DNA of 7,177 nucleotides from Desulfobacterales bacterium. GTDB lineage: Bacteria > Desulfobacterota > Desulfobacteria > Desulfobacterales > Desulfobacteraceae. Positions within the stretch are counted from its first letter, which is position 1, and the number at the start of each line of letters is the position of its first letter. The position numbers and the translations under genes were made by a program. The notes under the pieces are model-generated. The model saw only the letters and a program-made list of their open reading frames with translations, ran no database searches and had not been told where the DNA came from. Positions 1 through 6,258 of this stretch are shown in pieces. Location: the NCBI GenBank assembly GCA_022361315.1, contig JAKSBB010000286.1:1-7177 (forward strand). The letters run 5' to 3'.

Positions 1-1049
1 ATGAACTGCAACCAAAGCTCGACAGACTATTGAGCTACATCATGTTATTACCGCTCGGCCTTCTGATCAGCCTGCCGTTTTTTTCATATGCGGCCATTGG
101 TAAGATCATATCCGACGTTGGTCTTTTGGTTTTAGTTTCGGTTATCCTGACCGGTATCAGGGGATTGGTCATCGGATATCGCCCCGCCCGCTTTTTTCTT
201 TTCGGATGGGGCTTTTTTCTCTTAGGAGGGCTAATCTATGCACTGAATTTCAAAGGTATTTTCCCCTATCCCTTCATCGGCAACAACGCAGCCCAAGCTG
301 GGTCCGGAATTGAGATGCTTTTTTTATCCGTGGCCATTGCAGACAGGGTCAAATATCTTCTGGCGCAAATGCAGCGGGTTGAAAAGAAACGTCAAAAGCA
401 ACTGAAAGTAATCTCCCATAAGCTGGTCCAGGCCGAAGAGAAGGAGCGCCGCCGAATTGCAGAAATTCTCCATGATTCCATTGGGCAGACGATTCTGGCC
501 ACACGCTGGGAGGTTGAACGGCTTATTTCAAATGAGATGCTTTCCTCCGGACAGGCTTCAAAACTAATGCGCTTTCTCGACAATACTATTCAGGAAACCC
601 GGACCCTGACAAAAGAACTTTATCCCAAAGAGCTTCAGGTATTCGGGCTGAAAAAGTCTCTGGAATCAATGGCTGATACATTCAGCCGCCAGCATGGCTT
701 GACCATTCGAATCCATACGGAATTCGAAAGCAAACTCGCGGACGAGAACCTAAATATCGTCATATACCGCTCGGTGTCTGAGTTGCTGATAAATGCCGTA
801 AAACATGCCGGGGCAAAACTTGTGGAAATAGACATTCTCGTCCAGAATGACCTCATATATGTGATCGTTCAGGACGATGGTGTCGGCTTTGACTATCGAA
901 TCAATTCCGACTCAGATATCAGGGGGTTCGGACTGTTTAAAATTCAGGAAACCCTGAGTAATCTTCAGGGGTCCCTTAAGGTCGGATATAGTCGAACCGG
1001 CGGGGCTCAAATCACCTTAACGATTCCCATGTCAGAGATCCGGTCTTAA
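1..1049 (+). CDS. 7TMR-DISM membrane sensor histidine kinase (HisKA_3 type), 5' partial
   Basis: Membrane histidine kinase that should autophosphorylate and pass phosphate to a response regulator. The frame is open to the window edge (first whole codon at 3), so the N-terminus is missing; a TTG at 30 is an internal codon rather than a convincing start. Numbering from that TTG, residues 3-108 hold about four hydrophobic segments, with the GYRPARFF stretch (49-56) and the GSGIEMLFLSVAIADRV stretch (91-107) typical of the 7TMR-DISM membrane domain. A coiled coil (about 110-140) leads to the HisKA_3 box with RRRIAEILHDSIGQ, phospho-acceptor His148. The ATPase domain follows: N box ELLINAVKHA (Asn255), DDGVGF (282-287), and GFGLF (299-303). 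HisKA_3 kinases usually pair with NarL/LuxR-family regulators; none follows here, so the partner is upstream or elsewhere. The DNA is less GC-rich than the downstream genes (43% and 52% in two counted lines). Ligand unknown. Confidence 0.93.
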   Translation, partial: ELQPKLDRLLSYIMLLPLGLLISLPFFSYAAIGKIISDVGLLVLVSVILTGIRGLVIGYRPARFFLFGWGFFLLGGLIYALNFKGIFPYPFIGNNAAQAGSGIEMLFLSVAIADRVKYLLAQMQRVEKKRQKQLKVISHKLVQAEEKERRRIAEILHDSIGQTILATRWEVERLISNEMLSSGQASKLMRFLDNTIQETRTLTKELYPKELQVFGLKKSLESMADTFSRQHGLTIRIHTEFESKLADENLNIVIYRSVSELLINAVKHAGAKLVEIDILVQNDLIYVIVQDDGVGFDYRINSDSDIRGFGLFKIQETLSNLQGSLKVGYSRTGGAQITLTIPMSEIRS

Positions 1050-1086
1050 CCCATGCCTCATCCAGACAGGATATGATAAAAGCCAC

Positions 1087-1144
1087 CCCGGAACCGTTCC
1101 ACCGCTACGAGTAAGGAGGAAACGTCCGGCAAAACGGAACCGGG
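1087..1144. repeat. Imperfect inverted repeat, possible RNA hairpin
   Basis: CCCGG-AA-CCGTT (1087-1098) is complementary to AACGG-AA-CCGGG (1133-1144): two 5-bp stems separated by a symmetric AA/AA internal loop, enclosing a 34-nt loop. There is no U-run on either side, so it is not a standard terminator for the kinase gene that ends 38 bp upstream. It may be structural DNA, an RNA element or the end of a decayed mobile element. Confidence 0.45.
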
Positions 1145-1333
1145 ATCACTTTAAGGCGTATGGCAGGGTTGGCGATCATGTCCGCGTATTCACAACAAAT
1201 ATCAGAGTTGCCCCCTGCTGTTCCGAATAATGATCACCGAGCTTTATGGTTTATTCCAATAATTTTTTCACCGCAGTCTTTCACCTTTAAGTAGCGTGTA
1301 TTGATCCCAGGGCACAGGAACACCGGCAGGAAT

Positions 1334-1362
1334 AAAAAAAGGCCCGGCTTGAAAACCGGGCC
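1334..1362 (-). terminator. Rho-independent terminator of the 91-residue gene
   Basis: A perfect 7-bp GC-only stem (GGCCCGG 1341-1347, CCGGGCC 1356-1362) closes an 8-nt loop. On the minus strand it is followed directly by seven T residues (the A-run 1334-1340 on the plus strand). It lies 35 bp beyond the stop codon of the gene at 1397-1672. On the plus strand no T-run follows, so it should act in the minus direction only. Confidence 0.9.
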
Positions 1363-1396
1363 ATGACTGAGGATACTTGTTTATGGGAGGGAAAGA

Positions 1397-1672
1397 CTAT
1401 TCTTCGCTGCACTCCGGGGGCGCTTCCGGCCGCCGGTAACCGTCCAGCAGCAGTGACAGATCTTCAACGGAAAGACTTCTGACCTGATGGGGAAGCCAAT
1501 TGTACTTATCGATGAGGTACCTGTAAACCGCATCAATTCCCCTCAGGTCTTCATATCCCAAATCTTTGGCAATGGTGTCACCCAGCATGGAAAATACGTG
1601 TTTTTGCTCACCCTCCGCCAAAAATTGTTTTTCCGCCCGTTCCTGGTATTCACCCATTGAATCACCGGCCAT
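1397..1672 (-). CDS. Hypothetical small acidic protein, 91 residues
   Basis: I do not recognise this protein. It is soluble-looking, with no signal peptide, membrane segment or Cys cluster, and rich in Glu and Asp. The N-terminal half looks helical (MAGDSMGEYQERAEKQF); the C-terminal half contains YRYLIDKYNWLPHQVRSLSV followed by EDLSLLLDGY, a Trp-Pro turn between helices, and an acidic tail. That it is a real gene is supported by context: an AGGAGGG ribosome binding site five bases before the ATG at 1672, a matching promoter about 75 bp upstream, and a strong terminator just after the stop. A second ATG at codon 6 is possible but is too far from the ribosome binding site. It appears to be a single-gene transcript pointing the same way as the STAS-like gene but separated from it by 189 bp. 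The helix-Trp-Pro-helix pattern loosely recalls small phage tail-chaperone-like proteins, but I would not assign that. Confidence 0.8.
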   Translation of the reverse strand: MAGDSMGEYQERAEKQFLAEGEQKHVFSMLGDTIAKDLGYEDLRGIDAVYRYLIDKYNWLPHQVRSLSVEDLSLLLDGYRRPEAPPECSEE

Positions 1673-1754
1673 GTTGTCCCTCCTGCCCTTTTAATTATCC
1701 TAACGAGAGTTAATCCCCGGCTGAAAGCTTACCTGCCCAAGGTATGATCCTATG

Positions 1755-1783
1755 ATTGTAGCCGGATAGTACGCCGTAATCAA
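1755..1783 (-). promoter_or_regulatory. Sigma-70-type promoter of the 91-residue gene
   Basis: Read on the minus strand, TTGATT (1778-1783) is followed by a 17-bp spacer and TACAAT (1755-1760). These match the consensus at 4/6 and 5/6 positions with optimal spacing. Transcription would start near 1748, giving a 5' leader of about 75 nt before the ATG at 1672. Prediction from sequence only. Confidence 0.65.
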
Positions 1784-1861
1784 TATAAAATATGATTAGC
1801 ATGCCCTGTGCAGCCATACCCGCAGCCGATTTGCCCAAACAGGACGGGTTTATGTCGCGTA

Positions 1862-2242
1862 TCACGATATAACTTTTATTGATGTGCTGCCACCGTGTCC
1901 GCATTTGCAGTTTTTGCAGTTTCCCCGGCACCTGTGACCTTTTTTATGCTTACCGTTGAACAGGATGCAGCCGTCCGGGAGAATTCCCTCTGCCCAGGCA
2001 CCGCTGAAGTGAACCTTCGCCCGAAGGGCATTCTTCGGCAGATGGGTATCCAGAACCGATTTTCCAAAGGCATATGCTTCTTTAAGATGACTGGTGTCGA
2101 TGAAGATGGAAAGCCCTTCTTTTCCCCCCTCCTGAATCACCTCTATCAGCTCGAATGCCGAGGCGCCGTCAAATATCCCGTGGAGATTGATGTGAAGTTC
2201 ATGGTTCTTTTTCCTGGTTTGCAGATGGAAGTTGGATTTCAT
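1862..2242 (-). CDS. STAS-like protein with C-terminal Cys-rich cluster
   Basis: A 126-residue protein whose first 95 residues resemble the STAS (anti-sigma-factor-antagonist) fold: a strand with LHINLHGIFDGASAFELIEV (16-35), then SIFIDTSHLKEAYAFGKSVL (45-64), where STAS proteins carry the strand-loop-helix of the phosphorylation site. The usual Asp-Ser-Ser-Gly there is replaced by Tyr-Ala-Phe-Gly, so switching by Ser phosphorylation is unlikely. Residues 99-117 are Lys/His-rich with Cys105, Cys109, Cys112 and Cys114 (CX3CX2CXC) flanked by His99, His103 and His116, which looks able to bind a metal or cluster. AGGAG lies five bases before the ATG at 2242. It is transcribed divergently from the kinase/c-di-GMP pair. 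I infer a small cytoplasmic regulatory or redox/metal-responsive protein; the partner is unknown. An opposing open frame covers the same DNA but lacks comparable signals. Confidence 0.85.
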   Translation of the reverse strand: MKSNFHLQTRKKNHELHINLHGIFDGASAFELIEVIQEGGKEGLSIFIDTSHLKEAYAFGKSVLDTHLPKNALRAKVHFSGAWAEGILPDGCILFNGKHKKGHRCRGNCKNCKCGHGGSTSIKVIS

Positions 2243-2289
2243 GATTGCTCCTGATGGTATCGTATCTGGTTTTACAAACGTTCTGCGAC

Positions 2290-2318
2290 AAAATAAAAGC
2301 CAAAAGTATTATTGTCAA
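2290..2318 (-). promoter_or_regulatory. Sigma-70-type promoter of the STAS-like gene
   Basis: On the minus strand a perfect -35 box TTGACA (2313-2318) is followed by a 17-bp AT-rich spacer and the -10 box TATTTT (2290-2295, 4/6). The predicted start is near 2283, about 40 nt before the ATG at 2242. It lies in the 137-bp divergent gap, so a regulator bound here could affect both directions. Confidence 0.75.
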
Positions 2319-2379
2319 CATTTTTTGTTTGCTTTGACTAACTTTTTCTGATATCTAACCATCCCCAAAAGGAGTAACC

Positions 2380-3894
2380 ATGTTGAAAATAAAAACAAAA
2401 TTCAGATGTATTATTGCCCTGCACATGTGTATCCCCATAGCAGTCATCATCGGTTATGCCCGGGGAAAACCGCTGTTTTACAACCCGGAGTTCCAGGGTG
2501 CACTGGGGGTGAGTGTGGCGGTTTGCATTCTTCTGTCATTCTGCAGCCCCATGCTGCCGGGGCTCAAATGGATCTTTTTCAGTCAGCTCGATCTGGTTGC
2601 CCGGATCTGCTCCCATATCAAAACCGGTAAGTACACCTATTTTTCCCTGCCCAACGAACCCACGGATGATTCAGGAGAAAATGAGATGGTGGCATTGATG
2701 CGGGATATGAACTGGATGATCCGCCAGATTGAATCCAGGGAAGCGGAGCTTGAAAACCGGGTGGCCCGGCGGACAAGGGCCTTGAGAAAGTCGAATACGG
2801 CGCTGGTGGCAGCACGAGACGCGGCCAGGGCTTCCGCACGGGCAAAAAGTGAATTCCTGGCCACCATGAGTCATGAAATCCGGACCCCCATGAATGCCAT
2901 CATCGGCATGAGCAACCTGGCCGTCAAAGCCAATCAGGACCCGGGTATAAAGGAGCATCTCTCGATTATCCACTCCTCTTCGGTATCCCTTTTGCGAATC
3001 ATCAACGATATTCTGGATTTTTCCAAAATGGATGCCGGCAAACTTGTTCTGGAAACCATCCCCGTCCGGATACGGGACCTTCTGGAGGAACTCTCGGATA
3101 TGTTCCGGGGTCAGCTTTCAGGCGGATCAGTGGAACTGATTCTGGACATTTCCCCCAAGGTTCCCGGCACAATTCCGGGGGACCCGCTAAGGCTCCGGCA
3201 GGTGCTCACTAACCTGATCTCCAATGCAATCAAGTTCACCCGGGAAGGCGAAGTCATTGTCCGGGTGACTTTTGACGTCAAAGATAAGGGCTGGTCAGAC
3301 CTTCAGTTCTCAGTTCAGGATTCCGGGATCGGTATGGATGATGCTGCAGTGAAATCGCTGTTCACCCCCTTCACCCAGGCAGACGGCTCCATCACCCGGG
3401 AATTTGGCGGCACCGGCCTTGGCCTTGCCATTTCTCAGAACCTTGTCTCACTGATGGGCAGCCGGATCAGCGTGGACAGCCAGAAAGGAATAGGAAGCTG
3501 CTTTGCCTTTACACTGGCTGTGGAAACGGCTTTGATCCGGGGAAATCCGGATCTGGAACCACCGAACCACGCCAGCAAACCAAAGGTCTCCGTTATGGCC
3601 TCCAACGCTGCCGGCCGCCCCGAGACCTCCCGCACCCATTCACCACAGGCAAACCTATCCCGGGAGATCCCCCCGGACGTTCCGGCAATGGTAACGGAAC
3701 TTGGCAGGCTGATCGAACAAAACAGCCTGACGGCCAAGGCGTTTTCCCGGGACCTTGCCGCAAAGCTGTCTGCAACCACATTCGGCGATAGGGCCATGCA
3801 ACTGGAGACCCAGATCAAACGGTTCGAGTTCCAGAAGGCCAGAGACACATTCAAGACCCTGGAAAATGAAATCAATACTTGCCCGACAGGGTAA
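2380..3894 (+). CDS. Membrane sensor histidine kinase without receiver, with C-terminal His-less helical domain
   Basis: A 504-residue inner-membrane histidine kinase. The N-terminus has two membrane segments (about 10-28 and 41-60) joined by only about a dozen residues, so there is no real periplasmic sensor domain. A HAMP-like stretch (about 68-120, with GENEMVALMRDMNWM) and a coiled coil (120-155) lead to the HisKA box FLATMSHEIRTPMNAIIG with phospho-acceptor His165. The ATPase domain has NLISNA (Asn282), DSGIG (314-318), FTPFTQAD (328-335) and GGTGLGLA (343-350). After a Pro/Ser-rich linker (about 388-428) a helical domain (430-498) resembles the small domain that ends many hybrid kinases, but it has no His and no receiver precedes it. 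GGAG lies five bases before the ATG. It sits 24 bp upstream of a REC-PAS-GGDEF-EAL gene, its probable phosphate acceptor. Stimulus unknown; likely sensed in or near the membrane. Confidence 0.95.
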   Translation: MLKIKTKFRCIIALHMCIPIAVIIGYARGKPLFYNPEFQGALGVSVAVCILLSFCSPMLPGLKWIFFSQLDLVARICSHIKTGKYTYFSLPNEPTDDSGENEMVALMRDMNWMIRQIESREAELENRVARRTRALRKSNTALVAARDAARASARAKSEFLATMSHEIRTPMNAIIGMSNLAVKANQDPGIKEHLSIIHSSSVSLLRIINDILDFSKMDAGKLVLETIPVRIRDLLEELSDMFRGQLSGGSVELILDISPKVPGTIPGDPLRLRQVLTNLISNAIKFTREGEVIVRVTFDVKDKGWSDLQFSVQDSGIGMDDAAVKSLFTPFTQADGSITREFGGTGLGLAISQNLVSLMGSRISVDSQKGIGSCFAFTLAVETALIRGNPDLEPPNHASKPKVSVMASNAAGRPETSRTHSPQANLSREIPPDVPAMVTELGRLIEQNSLTAKAFSRDLAAKLSATTFGDRAMQLETQIKRFEFQKARDTFKTLENEINTCPTG

Positions 3895-3918
3895 CCCATA
3901 CAGAACGTTGGAAAAAAG

Positions 3919-6108
3919 ATGATAAAAGAAAGAATACTTATTGTTGACGACACACCGGCCAATATCGATGTGTTGGGTGCGATTCTCATGGAAGAGTACG
4001 ATATCTCCGTGGCTGTGAACGGCCCCATGGCACTGGACATTGTAGACGGCGGCCTTAAACCGGATCTTGTGCTTCTGGACATCATGATGCCGGAGATGGA
4101 CGGATATGAAGTGGCCAGAAAACTCAAGGCCAATAAAGAGACCCGGGAAATCCCCGTCATCTTTGTGACGGCAAAAATCGAAGATGAGGATGAGGCGGCC
4201 GGTTTTCAGGCCGGCGCTGTGGACTATATCCGGAAACCCGTGAACTCGGAGGTCACCCTGGCCCGGATCAAATCCCAGTTGGAGCTGAAGCGGTACAGGG
4301 ATTATCTGGCGGATGAAGTCAGGGAAAAAACCAGCCAGGTCCAGGCATCCCGCCACGCACTGAGCCGAGCCAACCAGGACCTGGCCGGTGTCCAGGCCTC
4401 GGCCAGAAAGAACCAGGTATACTTTAAAGAGTTGTTCATGAATTCCCCCCACGGCATCATTCTGGTGGGACCGGACGACAAGATCATTGATACCAACAAA
4501 AGCTTCTCGGACCTGGTGGGATATGAGCGGCAGGAAATCATCAATAAAAAAACCGCAGGATTTTCCGTGGCCGATGACATGAAGGACGCCCACGACAGTC
4601 TGATCCGGGAAGCCCTGAACCGGGGCAGCATGTCCATCGAAACCCGGTGCTTTCACAAGCAGGGGTATGAAATCCATGTGTCCGCCCTGGCGTATCCGGT
4701 GAAGATCAACAACCGGGTGCAGGGGGTATTTGTCTTTTATGAAAATATATCCCAGAGGAAACAGTTTGAAAATAAACTCCGACACCAGGCTTTTCACGAT
4801 GCCCTGACCGGTATTCCCAACCGCCTGCTCTTTGCAGACCAGCTTCAGATTGCCATTCAAAAGCAAAAAAACCCGGAACTGCCGAAAGACAAGGCCTACC
4901 GGTTTTCGGTGCTCTTGATCGATCTGGACCGGTTTAAGAGCGTCAACGACAGTCTCGGTCACCAGGCAGGGGATAAACTCCTCCGGGCAGTCACCGGCAA
5001 GATTCAGCAGCACCTGCGCCAGGGAGACACCCTGGCCCGGATGGGGGGAGACGAGTTTGCCGTTTTATTGTCCGGCGTGGAGAATGCAGGCCAGGTAAAG
5101 GCCATCGCTTCCAGAATCCGGAAGGCGGCGGAATCCGAGTTTGATATTGATGGAAATGCCGTTCATATTTCAGCCAGCATCGGCATTGTATTCGACACCA
5201 GATCCTACGATATGGCGGATCAACTGCTCCGGGATGCCGATCTGGCCATGTACCAGGCCAAGGATGCAGGCAAAGCCCGGTTCCGTTTCTTTACCCCGGA
5301 GATGCGCCAGGACCTGCTGCAGCGCATGTCCCTGGAAAAAGAACTCCGGATGGCCCTGGAAAGAAAGGAACTCACCCTCCACTTCCAACCCATCGTCCGC
5401 ACCGAAAACGGGAGGGTGGAAAGTATGGAAGCCCTGGTCAGGTGGCAGCATCCCCAAAACGGCCTGATTCCCCCGGACCGCTTTATCCCCATTGCCGAGG
5501 AAACCGGCTTGATCGGCCCCATCGGAGACTGGATCATCGCCGAGGCCTGCTGGGGATTAAAAAGGTTGAAACGCACATTCGGTGATCACCTGACCATGAG
5601 TATCAACGTCTCCATCAAGCAATTCCTGCGCAACCATTTCGCCGAGGAGATGATCCGCACGGTATCTGACAGCGGCATCGCACCTTCCGCCATCAAACTG
5701 GAGTTCACCGAATCCCTGCTGATGGCCCATACGGCCTCTGCAGTTGAGAAACTCACCGCACTCAAAGACGAGGGGTTTACCCTGGTGATCGATGACTTCG
5801 GCACCGGATATTCATCCCTGTCCTATCTGCAGCAGTTTCCCATAGACCAGATCAAAATCGACCGTTCTTTTATCCATTCCATGGACACCCGGCGGGAAAG
5901 CGACGCCATTGTCAGGGCGGTGTTGTCCCTTTCCAAGGGACTCGGGCTCACTACGGTGGCGGAAGGGGTGGAAACCCGGGAGCAACTGGACACCCTCAAA
6001 CACCTGAACTGTGAATTTGCCCAGGGGTATTATTTTTCCAAGCCCTGCCCCCTTGATGAGTTCAATGGAAACGATAAATTATTGGCCAACACCATCGAGA
6101 AAAATTAG
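3919..6108 (+). CDS. Response regulator with PAS, GGDEF and EAL domains (cyclic-di-GMP turnover)
   Basis: A 729-residue cytoplasmic protein. The receiver (about 5-120) has Asp10, Asp11, phospho-acceptor Asp54 (LLDIMMPEMDG), Thr84 and Lys106. A coiled coil (about 125-165) leads to a PAS domain (about 166-280, with ELFMNSPHGIILVGPDDKII). The GGDEF domain (about 285-455) starts with HDALTGIPNR and has an exact GGDEF (376-380) with an RQGD inhibition site (367-370), so it should make c-di-GMP from two GTP and be product-inhibited. The EAL domain (about 470-715) keeps Gln490, EAL (504-506), Asn563, Glu595, DDFGTG (625-630), Lys646/Asp648, Glu682 and Gln702, the set needed for c-di-GMP hydrolysis. 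Both activities therefore look possible; which dominates cannot be read from sequence. It lies 24 bp after a receiver-less histidine kinase, surely one transcript. The ribosome binding site is weak (GGAAAAAAG), suggesting coupling to the upstream gene. Confidence 0.97.
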   Translation: MIKERILIVDDTPANIDVLGAILMEEYDISVAVNGPMALDIVDGGLKPDLVLLDIMMPEMDGYEVARKLKANKETREIPVIFVTAKIEDEDEAAGFQAGAVDYIRKPVNSEVTLARIKSQLELKRYRDYLADEVREKTSQVQASRHALSRANQDLAGVQASARKNQVYFKELFMNSPHGIILVGPDDKIIDTNKSFSDLVGYERQEIINKKTAGFSVADDMKDAHDSLIREALNRGSMSIETRCFHKQGYEIHVSALAYPVKINNRVQGVFVFYENISQRKQFENKLRHQAFHDALTGIPNRLLFADQLQIAIQKQKNPELPKDKAYRFSVLLIDLDRFKSVNDSLGHQAGDKLLRAVTGKIQQHLRQGDTLARMGGDEFAVLLSGVENAGQVKAIASRIRKAAESEFDIDGNAVHISASIGIVFDTRSYDMADQLLRDADLAMYQAKDAGKARFRFFTPEMRQDLLQRMSLEKELRMALERKELTLHFQPIVRTENGRVESMEALVRWQHPQNGLIPPDRFIPIAEETGLIGPIGDWIIAEACWGLKRLKRTFGDHLTMSINVSIKQFLRNHFAEEMIRTVSDSGIAPSAIKLEFTESLLMAHTASAVEKLTALKDEGFTLVIDDFGTGYSSLSYLQQFPIDQIKIDRSFIHSMDTRRESDAIVRAVLSLSKGLGLTTVAEGVETREQLDTLKHLNCEFAQGYYFSKPCPLDEFNGNDKLLANTIEKN

Positions 6109-6258
6109 GTTTGTATTATGATTTGACAAAGCCTGATATGTAACGCGGTTCACGGCCTTTCCTATGGTCCGGCTCCTGGCATTTTTCACCGGAAACTGAT
6201 ATGAAAAAGGGCAGCCTCCCAGTTGGGGATAACCTTATTTTTTGTCGGGAAAGTATCC
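6109..6258 (+). promoter_or_regulatory. 150-bp leader of prs with overlapping short open frame
   Basis: No convincing promoter or known riboswitch was found. A TTGACA at 6123-6128 has no -10 box at normal spacing. An ATG at 6201 opens a 22-codon frame (starts MKKGSLPVGDN, ends IHEK) that stops at 6267-6269, 8 bp beyond the prs ATG, so it overlaps the prs start in another frame. Within it AAGG (6207-6210) can pair with CCTT (6233-6236) and TCCC (6217-6220) with GGGA (6226-6229), followed by a T-run (6238-6243). This is a weak terminator- or attenuator-like structure. It could also end the upstream transcript. Confidence 0.3.

Larger units (their letters stand above)
1050..1396. other. 347-bp gap without a convincing gene
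   Basis: No coding sequence is supported here. Two short open stretches overlap on opposite strands: a plus frame with an ATG at 1160 and a stop after about 45 codons, and a roughly 42-codon minus frame across about 1110-1235. Neither has a good ribosome binding site or a family I recognise. The gap contains an imperfect inverted repeat at 1087-1144, a second weaker one (GATCAT at 1174-1179 against ATGATC at 1230-1235), a Shine-Dalgarno-like GGAGGA (1115-1120) without a usable start codon after it, and at its right end the terminator of the minus-strand gene. It could be the remains of an insertion or an untranslated RNA; the sequence alone does not decide. Confidence 0.5.

Noticed and set aside
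1115..1129. Resemblance to the conserved GAGGAAAGTCCGG segment near the 5' end of RNase P RNA
   Set aside because: There is one inserted base, the other conserved RNase P blocks are not found in the following 250 bases, and the gap is too short for a complete molecule; chance similarity is more likely.
1718..1766. CCGGCT/AGCCGG arms as a terminator of the STAS-like gene
   Set aside because: The arms are only 6 bp with a loop of more than 30 bases and no T-run, and they overlap the promoter of the next minus-strand gene.
1895..2254. 119-codon open frame on the plus strand
   Set aside because: It lies opposite the STAS-like gene, lacks a good ribosome binding site, and its product has no recognisable features; the minus-strand reading has promoter, ribosome binding site and domain-like motifs.
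2329..2357. Candidate plus-strand promoter TTGCTT-N17-TATCTA for the kinase gene
   Set aside because: Both boxes match the consensus at only 3/6 positions, and the better TTGACT nearby leaves a spacer of only 12 bases to TATCTA.
3655..5013. 452-codon open frame on the minus strand
   Set aside because: It is antisense to the end of the kinase and the REC-PAS-GGDEF region, whose plus-strand motifs are unmistakable. Long antisense frames are expected from the codon bias of GC-rich genes.
6109..6258. Purine, PRPP or guanidine riboswitch, or a tRNA gene upstream of prs
   Set aside because: No conserved core motifs of those riboswitches and no tRNA T-loop or acceptor stem could be found on either strand.
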